In this document: positions 10,186 to 22,159 of the stretch, in pieces | How positions within the stretch are numbered: the stretch's first letter is position 1 | Layout: each line of letters begins with the position of its first letter | Assembly (NCBI RefSeq): GCF_003286085.1 | Contig: NW_020825321.1 | Coordinates: 2,666,001 to 2,730,000, forward strand | Length of the DNA: 64,000 nucleotides | Reading direction: 5' to 3' | Origin: Drosophila persimilis | Taxonomy: Eukaryota > Arthropoda > Insecta > Diptera > Drosophilidae | Made by a program: the position numbers and the translations under genes | Notes under the pieces: generated by a model | Told to the model about the DNA's origin: nothing | What the model saw: only the letters and a program-made list of their open reading frames with translations | Databases searched by the model: none

Positions 10186-10210
10186 CACACACACACACAC
10201 AGGTGTGTGT
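10186..10210 (+). repeat. (CA)n turning into (GT)4 at an R1-clade junction
   Basis: Eight CA units are followed directly by GGTGTGTGT. The next R1-clade copy begins at 10211 inside its ORF1 zinc-knuckle region. The switch from CA to GT on one strand at the point where a 5'-truncated copy begins suggests a strand switch or template jump at the microsatellite target. Confidence 0.7.
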
Positions 10211-11639
10211 CCACGTTGCATTAAATTGCAGAAGCTCTGTGGACAGAAGCGGGTGGTGCTTCCGCAGTGGTTCTGTGCAGTACAAGATAAGTGCCTGCAA
10301 CAATGATAATACAATACACAAAATACTTCCTTTGCGCCGGAAAGGGCAAGCCCCACACACATGTAGCTGGTAGCCACAGGTGCCCCATGGCATCCAAAGA
10401 TAAGGCAAGTCACTATGCTAGACATGGTTAGATTTTACCAAATAAATCTAAACCATTGCGAGGCTGCCACTGACCTGCTCTCTCAGTCGGTGGGGTAAAT
10501 AAGATCAGACGTTGCCATAATTAGTGAACCCTACATATCCCCCGAGGATAGATGCTGGGTCCAAAGCTCCCCAGACAAAGCAGCAATATGGGCCTGCGGT
10601 AAGCCTGCTCTACGGCCATCAGTGTGTGCTGAGTTCCGAAATTTCGTCAGGGCAAAACTGGGGAACTTATGGATTTACTGCTGCTATCTCCCACCAAGCC
10701 TGAGCCGTCATAGCTTCGCTGCGGCGATCGACGAATTGGTGGACGACGCCAGGGACCACAAACCAAATGTAATTGCAGGCTTGGGCTCAGGAGTGGGGCA
10801 GCGACATCTCCAGAAGCAGCAGCTCGGACGCCATATCCAAGGGACATGCACTGCTTGAAGCCTTTGCTGCGTTGGACGTAGTACTGTTGAACCAGGGGAC
10901 CGCGAATACCTTCAACAGGGATGGCGCTGGGTCAGTCAACGATCTTACATTCACCTCGAGTAGCCTTTCCCCTCTGTCCACCTGGCGCCTGGGGAACCAC
11001 TATACGGCCAGCGACCACGAGGCAGTGGTGTTCTCGATAGGCGGAGAAGGTGGCTGCAGACCGACCAGGGCCAGGCAGACAAGCCGGAGAGCAGCCTACA
11101 ACCCCGAAACACTGCGGATTCCAAGGTTCTTGGAGGCGTTGAGGCACATGGAGTTCGGAGGCTCAGCTCAACAGATGGTCAACCAGCTTTTGGAATTCCT
11201 ATTGCTTGCATGCGATGCCAGCATGAGTCGCAAGAGGCTATTCAAGGGCAAGCAGTCGCTGACCTATTGGTGGAATGACGTGATCCAGGAATCCACATGA
11301 ACCTGCCTGTCAGCTAGAAGGCGATACCAACGGCCCTCAGAAGGAGCCCCAGTAGCTGGCCCAGGCTACAGGCGGAGTACTGCGGAGCTACGGTGCGGTA
11401 ATGAAGCGAATTTATGGCAGCAAATCGGGGTCGCCGTCTGATCCAGTCCAACTGCGGTCTATTGTTGAGGCATTGTTCCCATCCGGGGCTCACGTCTTCG
11501 CCAGCATTCATACAGGGTAGAACCAGTCACTGAGGACGAAATCGTCGCCCTGGCCCGGAGCTTAAAGGCCAAGAAGGTTCCTGGCCTTGATGAATCCCCT
11601 ACCGAGCGGTAAAACTGGCGATGTCATACAACCCGCCCA
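10211..11639 (+). pseudogene. R1-clade copy D, 5'-truncated ORF1 end plus ORF2, decayed
   Basis: Begins within the first zinc knuckle of ORF1 and runs through the ORF1/ORF2 overlap (ATGGTTAG preserved at about 10424-10433), the endonuclease and the start of RT. The ORF2 N-terminus here keeps FYQINLNHCEAATDLL, which is disrupted in copy B, but is stopped at SVG*. Conserved pieces include LGNLWIYCCYLPPS, ASDHEAVVFS and QSLTYWWND. Sequence around the GDFN motif is deleted. It differs from copies A-C at many bases, so it is an older insertion. It ends at about 11639 in foreign Ty3/gypsy sequence. Confidence 0.75.
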
Positions 11640-12474
11640 TTCGTCGATCTGCTGCTTTAAAGCAGTACAAGTACATCTTCGCAATGGTTGATAGCTTCAG
11701 TAAGTTCGTATGGATGTATCCCACAAAAGCAACAGGAGCAGACGAAGTTCTCAAGAAGTTAAGGGAGTGGTCTGATGTATTCGGTAATCCGGCACGCATA
11801 GTAAGCGATCGTGGAGCAGCATTTACATCTTCAAGCTTTGAGGAGTTTGTCAAGGAAAAAAACATCGAACACATATGGAGCACCACAGGGGTACCAAGAG
11901 GAAACGCACAAATTGAACGCGTAAACCGATCTATTCTGAGCATCATTTCCAAATTGACGTCGGAGGAACCTGGAAGATGCTATAAGTTCGTACCGCGAGT
12001 TCAGAGAGCTATTAACAGCATGGGTCTACAAAGCGTTGTCCATTTGAGCTGATGATCGGGTTAAAAATGCGTTGTGGACCGGATAGCGACATACTTCAGT
12101 TGATAGAAAAAGAGATACTTGATCATTTTGAAGACGAGAGACAAAAGATGCGACAAGAGGCAAAAGAAAATATTCAGCAGGCCCAGGACAGATACAAGGA
12201 ACAATTCGATAAAAAGCGGAAATGCGAATACGGATACAAGGTCGACGATCTCGTAGCCATACGTAGAACACAATTTGTAACCGGAAGAAAGATGGCCAGC
12301 GAATTCTTAGGACCATACGAAATAACCAACGTGAAACGAGACGGACGCCATAATGTTGGGAAGGCAGCAGTCGTCGAAGGACCAAGCAATGCGACCACAA
12401 GCAATGATAAAATTAAACTATGGAGCTTTTATGTAGAAAACGAGGACGCATGGTCATCAGGGACTGATGACTAA
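11640..12474 (+). pseudogene. Ty3/gypsy integrase core and C-terminal domain fragment
   Basis: Integrase inserts LTR-element cDNA into chromosomes. The first frame (to about 12050) shows YIFAMVDSFSKFVWMYPT, the second catalytic Asp in IVSDRGAAF, and the Glu in GNAQIERVNRSIL. A frameshift near 12030 leads to the second frame (12052-12474), which carries the basic, helical C-terminal region (QDRYKEQFDKK, GYKVDDLVAI, FLGPYEI). The HHCC N-terminus and first catalytic Asp are missing, since the fragment joins R1-clade sequence abruptly at 11640. No LTR is recognisable. The spacing resembles mdg3/micropia-type elements, but that placement is tentative. Confidence 0.75.
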
Positions 12475-12996
12475 TCAGGATGACCGAGTGTAAGAAGGAG
12501 TGGGCCAGCTGGCCTATTGTGGGGGCAGCGGCGATAAGCAACAGCAGTAATAACAGCAGCAGAGGAACAGCTGATGAGCAGCAACAGCAGTAGTAACAGC
12601 AGCAGTAACAGCAGTAGTAACAGCAGCAGATCAACAGTGGACAGAGAAGAAGACGAACCGAGCGAAACGGTGAAAAGGAGAGAACAGCAGCATACGGACG
12701 CGACTCAAGCAGCAGCAGAAATAAGCCGTAACATTAAGAACTTTTGTAAGCAACTATTGAAGTTGGTGTACATAGAACCATTGATGCAGGCTACCTGGTC
12801 AAAAGTCACCAGGTACTTCCCCGTAATTCGGCGTTCCGGGTCACTGTCAATGGTCACGAAGGCATGTGCGGCGTTGATAATTACGATGCCCTCATATACT
12901 TCGAAGATCGGGGGCTACTTCTCCGGAATGCAGCTCTTGCTGTCGCACTCAGCTACGATGTTCTCTGGCATTCGGATTATTACCCCGCTATGGGAA
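12475..12996 (+). other. CAG/TAA-rich trinucleotide stretch and unassigned sequence
   Basis: 12530-12730 is an imperfect trinucleotide repeat of CAG, CAA, TAA and AGT units, which gives serine/asparagine-rich reading frames by composition only. 12830-12996 contains an open stretch beginning MCGVDNYDALIYFEDRG that ends abruptly at the tandem-duplication breakpoint. It does not look repetitive and was not recognised. It may be a host exon fragment or the 3' non-coding part of the preceding element. Confidence 0.35.
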
Positions 12997-13004
12997 ATAG
13001 GAAA

Positions 13005-13380
13005 CATAGTTTTTTTCTTACAAATGTGCATAGGTCGTTTAGATTAGGAATATTATTAGTTCTTTGTTAACTAAGGCCCTCACATTGGCAGCGCCCATTA
13101 ATTGGGTTACGCTGATACCGGTATGACTTTTATTCAAATCATCGCTATCAGTGATAGCCGGGCTAATTATGTTTATTTTCGCCTATCATTATGTTTTGTA
13201 ATTCGAGCAACAAAATTCTATTTCGCGTTAAAAGGGTTTCATATAAATGTGAAGTATTAATTTCTTCCTTCCTGCTAACTCTCAACAATTGGTTGACGGA
13301 CGCATTAATCTGTGCCTGGGTTTTCGAATTAAAAAAAAAAACTTTTTAACTATACCATTTTAAAAGTAAAGAGTTAACTT
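13005..13380 (-). other. Errantivirus 3' region, possible LTR start, copy 1
   Basis: Non-coding on both strands. Read on the minus strand it follows the integrase end and contains AGTTAACAAAG about 330 bases downstream, preceded by GTGAGGGCC. Gypsy-group LTRs often begin AGTTAAC after a polypurine tract, so this may be the 3' LTR edge with env deleted. No second LTR was aligned to prove it. An identical stretch lies in the second duplicate at 18278-18653. Confidence 0.35.
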
Positions 13381-13892
13381 CTACCTCAAATTGTCTTTGT
13401 GGTCCACCCTCCCTTTTATAAGAACAGTGGTCCCCAAATCTGCTTCTACTTCTTGCTCGGCGCAAAGAGGAGTTAGTTTGTTTCCCAACCTCCTATTTGT
13501 TTTCACTAGGACTTTCTCTCCTACGTCTAAAGTCCTGTTTTTTCTGGCTGGGTTGTTCATGCTCTGTTCTTGCTGCGCCTTCATTAACCTCAACATTATT
13601 TCCTCTCCAAGGTCACAGCTTGAATGAACCACGTCAACGGGTGTTCTACTCGTGATCGAGTGGAGTGTTCGGTTGTATTCAATAGTCGCTAGAACATCTG
13701 GCAATTTCTAGTAGGGTACTGTGGAAGCGTTCCCCCTGTCCGTTTGATGTGCTGTGTAGCGGGGGTGCATTTGCCACATCAGTGGCGAATTGGTTCTTTA
13801 ACAAAGCCCGTATTGTCTCTGACTTAAAGGCTGCCTCATTGTCGCAATAAATGGTTCTGACGTTTCGGAAGATGTTTAATAATTGCAGAATT
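13381..13892 (-). pseudogene. Errantivirus integrase C-terminal half, copy 1
   Basis: Minus-strand remnant of a gypsy-group integrase. A first frame gives RTIYCDNEAAF (second catalytic Asp) and HSTSNGQGERFHSTL (catalytic Glu). After a frameshift and stop near 13710 the frame continues with LATIEYNRTLHSITSRTP, and ends with the basic KNRTLDVGEKVLVKTNRR region. The upstream half of the same integrase lies at 24597-24880, on the other side of the BEL insertion. This proviral-type remnant is defective. Confidence 0.78.
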
Positions 13893-13897
13893 GGTAT

Positions 13898-14143
13898 TGA
13901 AAACTTAGGGTGGCTGTAATTTAATTATTTATTTAGCGGGGCGAATATGAATACGCTCGATCTCCTTCAATATTAGCGAACTATATTTTCTTCACAATTC
14001 AAATCTTTTACCCTACCTAACCTACGGTGGTAAAGTGGGGCGAATTGCGCTCCCGCTTTTCCCTAGCCTAACTTACACTAGACTTCATAATTACGATAAA
14101 ATAAAACAAATCATCATAGATGGAAGGTGGCACGGCTTCAACA
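13898..14143 (-). mobile_element. BEL/Pao 3' LTR, copy 1
   Basis: On the minus strand this starts TGTTGAAGCC and ends AGTTTTCA. It is homologous to 24334-24596, which places it as the 3' LTR. It is followed by the 5-bp target duplication GGTAT (plus strand 13893-13897), matched at 24597-24601. The LTR start overlaps the last codon and stop of pol. Confidence 0.85.
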
Positions 14144-15677
14144 CATTGGGAGCGGCGCCAACATGTGCATGGGCCGCCGAAAAACCGCTTCAGTGTTAGT
14201 TCTTACTTCGACGACTCTGACCATGCCGCCCTCGCCTTCGTGCGTGGCGATGACACGAGCCACTACTGAGGCGGCAGATTGTGTTCGGCCACGATGACGA
14301 GGTCTCCTTCCTCGAGGTTTGGTTGCCGCTGGTGCCATTTGCCCCGAATTTGCAACCCCAGGACATACTCGCTGGGGCCATCGCTGCCAAAACGCTTGCC
14401 TGACTGACGAGACAAGTCGCCACCGCCGCTAGCAACTGAGACTCTCCTGGTCCGCAGTCCGCAGAGCTGTGGGGGCGATGAACGACCCGCCTGTCAGCAG
14501 GTGCCCGGGTGTTAGGGCCTCGCCGTCGCTTGGATCTTGCCTGATGGCTCCCAGCGGCCTCGAGTTCATTATGGCCTCGATGCCGACGAGGACTGTGGCG
14601 AGCTCTTCGGCGGTTAGGAGCGCGCTGCCTACCGACCTTAGGAGTAGGCTCTTGGCAGTTTTTACACCTACCTCCCACAGCCCTCCCATGTGAGGAGCTC
14701 GCGGCGGTATGAACGCAAATTCGCATCCGTTTTTTGACGCGAAGTCGCGAATTGCGTCTCCCTGCTCCTTGAGCCTGATCCGCAGAGCGCTGAGATGGCG
14801 GCTCGCTCCGACGAAGTTCGTCCCGTTGTCGCAATGGATGACTTGGGGATATCCTCGGCGCCCGACGAACCTTTGGAAAGCCAACAAAAAACAGTCAGTG
14901 GTTAGATCGGAAACTATTTCTAGGTGAACCGCCTTGGACGCAAAACAAACAAAATACGCAATGTATGACTTGTATGGGGGCCTTCCGCGAATTTTCAATG
15001 TCGTGTGCACTGGTCCACAAAAATCAACGCCGCAAATTGAAAATGGGCGGAGAGCACGGAGTCGATCTGCGGGTAAATTCCCCATGAGTTGCGTCAGCAT
15101 TCGAGGCTTGCATTTAAAACAGCGCATACACGATCGAACTGTCTGACGGCAGACCTCCTGAGCGTTCATTATCCAAACGCTCTGTCGAAGGATGCTCACA
15201 AGTGCTCGTGGGCCGACATGAAAATTCGAATGGTGCAGATGACGAATATAGCTTCGAACGAATTGCGAGCACTTAGTCAAAAGCAGAGGAAACTTGGCAT
15301 CGTATGATATAGGAGCCCCCCACTCGCAACAACGAAAAGTTCCACCAAGTCCCTGTGTCTTCATGGATGAATGGGTTCAACCACTGAAGACTAGGACCAA
15401 TAGTAGATCCTTTCCTCACCTTTTCGATTTCTCCTTGATACTCGTGATGCTGAACGATTTCGACACTTTTATAAAAGGCTTCATTGTATTCGGTCGGTGA
15501 GATAGTTTTTTCGAAATTTAGGCTTGGGTCTTTACATTTTCTTATAAAGCGGAACACATACACGAACACTCTAAGCAGTTTGAGGTGTGACGAGAATCCC
15601 TCGATGACATCTAACAGCTCCGAACTTCGCACAGCCGTGGTCAGCCCGACCGCAGTCTTCCTGGTCCTTTGAACCAA
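14133..15677 (-). pseudogene. BEL/Pao integrase and pol C-terminus, copy 1
   Basis: Integrase region of Pao-type pol. The frame 15364-14429 carries the zinc-binding N-terminal domain (CMRCFKCKP) and all three catalytic residues, in ICGVDFCGP, IHCDNGTNF and GGLWEVGVK. The conserved C-terminal domain after integrase is in other frames and ends VRVVEVRTNTEAVF...MC at the LTR edge. The upstream frame 15677-15273 carries the linker to RNase H. At least three frameshifts break pol. Overlapping frames such as 14196-14834 are shadows. Confidence 0.8.
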
Positions 15678-16885
15678 ATTGACTGAACGATTCCGTCGAC
15701 GTCACAACCTCTTGAGACAATATCTGCTGGGTTCTGTTTCGTGGGTTTATGCCGCCACGTAGCATCATCTGACCACTCTTGAATCTCAGCCACTCTATTT
15801 GAAACGAAAGTCCAATGAAGAGTTACCTCTGAATCCGACCAATAAACTACTCGTTCAATGGGCACGTTTAATAGGGGCTTGATTCTGTGACAGAAATCTG
15901 CGAGAATGTGAGCGGCACATAACTCAAGCCTTGGGAGCGTTTTGGTCTTGAGCGGCGCTACTTTGGATTTCGAAGTCAACAATCATATTTTTAAACCTTC
16001 TGCAGTTCTGCTACGTATATATACGCACGCTCCATAGGCTCTCATGGAGGCGTCAGCAAAGGCATGTATTTGAACCGGTGACATCGGATCGGAATACACA
16101 AACCGAGATATGGATATGTCTTCCAATTGAGATAGTGTATTTTTCAACTTATTCCACGCTGTTTCCAAATGCAGCGGGATCGACTCATCCCAATCTAGTT
16201 TGTTAAGCCAAAGCTCCTGCAATAGGATCTTGCCTTTTATAACGATAGGACTTAATAAACCAAGGGGGTCAAACAACTTTGATGTCACCGATAGTATGTT
16301 CCGTTTTGTCGCTCGGAGACCCATAACTGAATTGTCAATTTTGAACTTAAAGGCATCGTCAGTAGGTAACCATGAGATTCCTAACGCCTTTGTCGACTCT
16401 GAATCCGAGATTGTTATGGGTTTGGCTGTGCTCTCAGATGCGGTGATCTCGGGTGAATTTGAAAACCACTTTGTCAACTTAAACCCTGCGGTCTGAAGAA
16501 CCTGAGACACTTCGGATTTAATTGCCCTTAGCTCCTCTACGCACGCAGCACCAGTCAACACGTCATCGACGTAAAAGTCGGACCCAATAACGTTAGCAGC
16601 TCTAGGGAATGAGAGCTTCGCAGACTCACTCAACCTTTTCAAACATCGGATAGCTAAGAATGGGGCTGGAGCAGTCCCATAGGTTACAGTGTTGAGCTTG
16701 TATAATCTCAAGGATTCAGAAGGAGGGTCTCTTCTCCATACTATGAGCTGAAACTGCCGATCCGCTTCGTTCACCATCACTTGGCGATACATCTTTTTAA
16801 CATCAGCAGTCAGGGCAAACCTGTGCAGACGGAAACGGAGCAGTGTCGAGTATAATTCCTCTTGAATGGTAGGTCCCACCATCAC
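15641..16885 (-). pseudogene. BEL/Pao reverse transcriptase and RNase H, copy 1
   Basis: Frame 16885-15983 is Pao-type RT from VGPTIQEELYS on. It has FALTADVKKMYRQV (motif A), TYGTAPAPFLAIRCL and DFYVDDVLTG (YVDD catalytic box). RNase H follows in 15982-15641 with LPRLELCAAHILA and VVYWSDSEVTLHW. The segment that should precede the RT frame is damaged: HYVIPHQ is joined directly to VMVGPTIQ in a different frame, so about 30 codons including the usual VVFDAS motif are deleted. RT would therefore be inactive despite an intact YVDD. Confidence 0.82.
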
Positions 16886-18240
16886 ACTGATGAGGGATTA
16901 CGTAGTGTGGAGTAGAAGGAATCATATTGTCAGTATGAGAGGTACTCTTCCATGAATTCCAAGTACATTTTCTTCAACTCATGGTCACGATGCAATCTTC
17001 TTTCAAGCGACAAAAAACGCCGTTTAGCAACCGTAAAGGAGTTGCCTAAACAATTTATATCTGATTTTAACGGAAGCCTTACTTAAAACAAACCGGATGA
17101 TAGTACCTAAGTCGTTTTACGATAGTGTTCTTCACATAGCTTGTTCTCAGATGTGGCAATTTTCTTGGTAGATGGCATTTCATCCAGTGACCAAAACTTT
17201 TTCAAGGTCCTATCGATGGATACTAGCAACTCTTCACTGCAACTCAAACTGTTTGTAATTTGAGGAGCAGAACTCCTGGAAACATATTTTCCCGACACAA
17301 TCCAACCAAGAAGGGTTTTCTGAAGAGTTGGAAAGTCAGGACCTTGTTTAATTTTACCAACAGCTAATAATTCAAAGAACGATTCTGCTCCAATTGACAT
17401 ATCTATTATTTGTGGCTTGTAGAAATAAGGGTCTGCCAGTGGTAGGTTCTCTGGGATTCGCCAGTCAGTCACATTCACTGACTGGTCAGGCTGATAACCC
17501 GAAATTGATTTCAGGATCCAAAAATCAAAGGAGAACTCACTACCATTTATTCGCGACTTCATCACTGTGTGTATTTTATTTTTTACTTGAGCATTCGATT
17601 CACCAATTCTAAACAAGTTAATACAGGACTCCTCTCTACGGATCTGTAAGCCATGAGCGAGATCCTCGGTAATGAAATTTGGTTGTGATCCAGAGTCGAG
17701 CAGAGCTCTGGCCAAAGTGTGTTCACAGCTTTTAGTTCGGACGCTTACGATCGACGTAGCCAGAATTACCCTATCCAACGCTGTCGCATGCAGAACATGT
17801 GACGTGGAAGCTTGATCCTGAGTTGATGGAGGAGAAGTACTCTCTTGGGTTGGTGGCAACGCGAGCCGACACTGTGTATCGATGTGATATGAGCGGTTGC
17901 ACACTCGAAATTTATTGGCTTTGCATTTTAAAACAGCGTGGCGTTTTCGCAGAAGTCTAGCATCAGTTAGGAGGCACTGGCTTCGTCTCGCTTGCTGCAT
18001 CAAAGGCGGCGATAAGCGACATTATCTTTCCCTTGGTTACAATCATCAGCTCTTCCGACTCGTCTGCATATGCATCATCACCTGTTATGTCCTCGATTTG
18101 CTCTTGCAAATGGTTCGCCTTTTCAATTGAAGCATTCAAACAATCTAACCTGCATTGTAATTCCGGTAATTGCAAAGAAATCGGCCCTTGATGTAATAGA
18201 TCCTCTAAGCGCCGAATGCTTTTTACTCGACTTTTGAGCT
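16886..18240 (-). pseudogene. BEL/Pao gag remnant and protease, copy 1
   Basis: The frame 18003-17107 holds the aspartic protease (ARALLDSGSQPNFITEDLA, with DSG active site) and the conserved FFELLAVGKIKQGP and QKTLLGWIVSGK blocks. The upstream frame (18240-17963) holds the gag N-terminal helical region (LLHQGPISLQLPELQ). The two are joined with most of gag missing; only a remnant, CNRSYHIDTQC, of the zinc-knuckle region survives. The gag start is truncated here by the duplication edge. Confidence 0.8.
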
Positions 18241-18653
18241 TAATCTTTAAGTATAGTATATATAAGTATATAGGAAACATAGTTTTTTTCTTACAAATGT
18301 GCATAGGTCGTTTAGATTAGGAATATTATTAGTTCTTTGTTAACTAAGGCCCTCACATTGGCAGCGCCCATTAATTGGGTTACGCTGATACCGGTATGAC
18401 TTTTATTCAAATCATCGCTATCAGTGATAGCCGGGCTAATTATGTTTATTTTCGCCTATCATTATGTTTTGTAATTCGAGCAACAAAATTCTATTTCGCG
18501 TTAAAAGGGTTTCATATAAATGTGAAGTATTAATTTCTTCCTTCCTGCTAACTCTCAACAATTGGTTGACGGACGCATTAATCTGTGCCTGGGTTTTCGA
18601 ATTAAAAAAAAAAACTTTTTAACTATACCATTTTAAAAGTAAAGAGTTAACTT

Positions 18654-19165
18654 CTACCTCAAATTGTCTTTGTGGTCCACCCTCCCTTTTATAAGAACAG
18701 TGGTCCCCAAATCTGCTTCTACTTCTTGCTCGGCGCAAAGAGGAGTTAGTTTGTTTCCCAACCTCCTATTTGTTTTCACTAGGACTTTCTCTCCTACGTC
18801 TAAAGTCCTGTTTTTTCTGGCTGGGTTGTTCATGCTCTGTTCTTGCTGCGCCTTCATTAACCTCAACATTATTTCCTCTCCAAGGTCACAGCTTGAATGA
18901 ACCACGTCAACGGGTGTTCTACTCGTGATCGAGTGGAGTGTTCGGTTGTATTCAATAGTCGCTAGAACATCTGGCAATTTCTAGTAGGGTACTGTGGAAG
19001 CGTTCCCCCTGTCCGTTTGATGTGCTGTGTAGCGGGGGTGCATTTGCCACATCAGTGGCGAATTGGTTCTTTAACAAAGCCCGTATTGTCTCTGACTTAA
19101 AGGCTGCCTCATTGTCGCAATAAATGGTTCTGACGTTTCGGAAGATGTTTAATAATTGCAGAATT
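18654..19165 (-). pseudogene. Errantivirus integrase C-terminal half, copy 2
   Basis: Same sequence and lesions as 13381-13892. Because this duplicate is contiguous with the BEL 5' LTR at 24334-24596, it is the original downstream half of the interrupted integrase. Confidence 0.78.
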
Positions 19166-19170
19166 GGTAT

Positions 19171-19416
19171 TGAAAACTTAGGGTGGCTGTAATTTAATTA
19201 TTTATTTAGCGGGGCGAATATGAATACGCTCGATCTCCTTCAATATTAGCGAACTATATTTTCTTCACAATTCAAATCTTTTACCCTACCTAACCTACGG
19301 TGGTAAAGTGGGGCGAATTGCGCTCCCGCTTTTCCCTAGCCTAACTTACACTAGACTTCATAATTACGATAAAATAAAACAAATCATCATAGATGGAAGG
19401 TGGCACGGCTTCAACA
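19171..19416 (-). mobile_element. BEL/Pao 3' LTR, copy 2
   Basis: Identical in structure to 13898-14143. Together with the 5' LTR at 24334-24596 it bounds the complete element, about 5.4 kb, which is short for BEL/Pao and agrees with the internal gag and RT deletions. GGTAT lies outside it at 19166-19170. Confidence 0.87.
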
Positions 19417-20951
19417 CATTGGGAGCGGCGCCAACATGTGCATGGGCCGCCGAAAAAACCGCTTCAGTGTTAGTTCTTACTTCGACGACTCTGACCATGC
19501 CGCCCTCGCCTTCGTGCGTGGCGATGACACGAGCCACTACTGAGGCGGCAGATTGTGTTCGGCCACGATGACGAGGTCTCCTTCCTCGAGGTTTGGTTGC
19601 CGCTGGTGCCATTTGCCCCGAATTTGCAACCCCAGGACATACTCGCTGGGGCCATCGCTGCCAAAACGCTTGCCTGACTGACGAGACAAGTCGCCACCGC
19701 CGCTAGCAACTGAGACTCTCCTGGTCCGCAGTCCGCAGAGCTGTGGGGGCGATGAACGACCCGCCTGTCAGCAGGTGCCCGGGTGTTAGGGCCTCGCCGT
19801 CGCTTGGATCTTGCCTGATGGCTCCCAGCGGCCTCGAGTTCATTATGGCCTCGATGCCGACGAGGACTGTGGCGAGCTCTTCGGCGGTTAGGAGCGCGCT
19901 GCCTACCGACCTTAGGAGTAGGCTCTTGGCAGTTTTTACACCTACCTCCCACAGCCCTCCCATGTGAGGAGCTCGCGGCGGTATGAACGCAAATTCGCAT
20001 CCGTTTTTTGACGCGAAGTCGCGAATTGCGTCTCCCTGCTCCTTGAGCCTGATCCGCAGAGCGCTGAGATGGCGGCTCGCTCCGACGAAGTTCGTCCCGT
20101 TGTCGCAATGGATGACTTGGGGATATCCTCGGCGCCCGACGAACCTTTGGAAAGCCAACAAAAAACAGTCAGTGGTTAGATCGGAAACTATTTCTAGGTG
20201 AACCGCCTTGGACGCAAAACAAACAAAATACGCAATGTATGACTTGTATGGGGGCCTTCCGCGAATTTTCAATGTCGTGTGCACTGGTCCACAAAAATCA
20301 ACGCCACAAATTGAAAAGGGGCGGAGAGCACGGAGTCGATCTGCGGGTAAATTCCCCATGAGTTGCGTCAGCATTCGAGGCTTGCATTTAAAACAGCGCA
20401 TACACGATCGAACTGTCTGACGGCAGACCTCCTGAGCGTTCATTATCCAAACGCTCTGTCGAAGGATGCTCACAAGTGCTCGTGGGCCGACATGAAAATT
20501 CGAATGGTGCAGATGACGAATATAGCTTCGAACGAATTGCGAGCACTTAGTCAAAAGCAGAGGAAACTTGGCATCGTATGATATAGGAGCCCCCCACTCG
20601 CAACAACGAAAAGTTCCACCAAGTCCCTGTGTCTTCATGGATGAATGGGTTCAACCACTGAAGACTAGGACCAATAGTAGATCCTTTCCTCACCTTTTCG
20701 ATTTCTCCTTGATACTCGTGATGCTGAACGATTTCGACACTTTTATAAAAGGCTTCATTGTATTCGGTCGGTGAGATAGTTTTTTCGAAATTTAGGCTTG
20801 GGTCTTTACATTTTCTTATAAAGCGGAACACATACACGAACACTCTAAGCAGTTTGAGGTGTGACGAGAATCCCTCGATGACATCTAACAGCTCCGAACT
20901 TCGCACAGCCGTGGTCAGCCCGACCGCAGTCTTCCTGGTCCTTTGAACCAA
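19407..20951 (-). pseudogene. BEL/Pao integrase and pol C-terminus, copy 2
   Basis: Duplicate of 14133-15677. The integrase frame 20638-19703 again has all three catalytic acidic residues. This copy has one extra A in the run at about 19453-19458, which shifts the frame of the last 20 residues of pol compared with copy 1. Two nearby substitutions in the integrase region distinguish the copies. Confidence 0.8.
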
Positions 20952-22159
20952 ATTGACTGAACGATTCCGTCGACGTCACAACCTCTTGAGACAATATCTG
21001 CTGGGTTCTGTTTCGTGGGTTTATGCCGCCACGTAGCATCATCTGACCACTCTTGAATCTCAGCCACTCTATTTGAAACGAAAGTCCAATGAAGAGTTAC
21101 CTCTGAATCCGACCAATAAACTACTCGTTCAATGGGCACGTTTAATAGGGGCTTGATTCTGTGACAGAAATCTGCGAGAATGTGAGCGGCACATAAATCA
21201 AGCCTTGGGAGCGTTTTGGTCTTGAGCGGCGCTACTTTGGATTTCGAAGTCAACAATCATATTTTTAAACCTTCTGCAGTTCTGCTACGTATATATACGC
21301 ACGCTCCATAGGCTCTCATGGAGGCGTCAGCAAAGGCATGTATTTGAACCGGTGACATCGGATCGGAATACACAAACCGAGATATGGATATGTCTTCCAA
21401 TTGAGATAGTGTATTTTTCAACTTATTCCACGCTGTTTCCAAATGCAGCGGGATCGACTCATCCCAATCTAGTTTGTTAAGCCAAAGCTCCTGCAATAGG
21501 ATCTTGCCTTTTATAACGATAGGACTTAATAAACCAAGGGGGTCAAACAACTTTGATGTCACCGATAGTATGTTCCGTTTTGTCGCTCGGAGACCCATAA
21601 CTGAATTGTCAATTTTGAACTTAAAGGCATCGTCAGTAGGTAACCATGAGATTCCTAACGCCTTTGTCGACTCTGAATCCGAGATTGTTATGGGTTTGGC
21701 TGTGCTCTCAGATGCGGTGATCTCGGGTGAATTTGAAAACCACTTTGTCAACTTAAACCCTGCGGTCTGAAGAACCTGAGACACTTCGGATTTAATTGCC
21801 CTTAGCTCCTCTACGCACGCAGCACCAGTCAACACGTCATCGACGTAAAAGTCGGACCCAATAACGTTAGCAGCTCTAGGGAATGAGAGCTTCGCAGACT
21901 CACTCAACCTTTTCAAACATCGGATAGCTAAGAATGGGGCTGGAGCAGTCCCATAGGTTACAGTGTTGAGCTTGTATAATCTCAAGGATTCAGAAGGAGG
22001 GTCTCTTCTCCATACTATGAGCTGAAACTGCCGATCCGCTTCGTTCACCATCACTTGGCGATACATCTTTTTAACATCAGCAGTCAGGGCAAACCTGTGC
22101 AGACGGAAACGGAGCAGTGTCGAGTATAATTCCTCTTGAATGGTAGGTCCCACCATCAC
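20915..22159 (-). pseudogene. BEL/Pao reverse transcriptase and RNase H, copy 2
   Basis: Duplicate of 15641-16885 with YVDD preserved and the same deletion before VMVGPTIQ. One visible coding difference lies in the RNase H motif: PRLDLCAAHILA here against PRLELCAAHILA in copy 1. Confidence 0.82.

Larger units (their letters stand above)
12997..18251. repeat. First copy of 5.26-kb tandem duplication
   Basis: Direct duplicate of 18270-23525, with offset 5273 bases rising to 5274 after a one-base indel at about 14175. I counted only about half a dozen differences (for example two substitutions near 15037-15050 and one near 15915). It contains errantivirus integrase remains, a BEL 3' LTR and most of BEL pol. 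The right edge ends in TTTAAGT. Confidence 0.93.

Noticed and set aside
12540-12730. Serine/asparagine-rich protein frame
   Set aside because: Composition comes from CAG/TAA/AGT trinucleotide repeats and both strands are open. There is no independent coding evidence.
14196-14834. 212-codon minus-strand Arg/Ser-rich frame (and its duplicate at 19470-20108)
   Set aside because: It overlaps the integrase frame with catalytic residues and has low-complexity composition. It is a shadow frame, apart from the few residues of the pol C-terminus.
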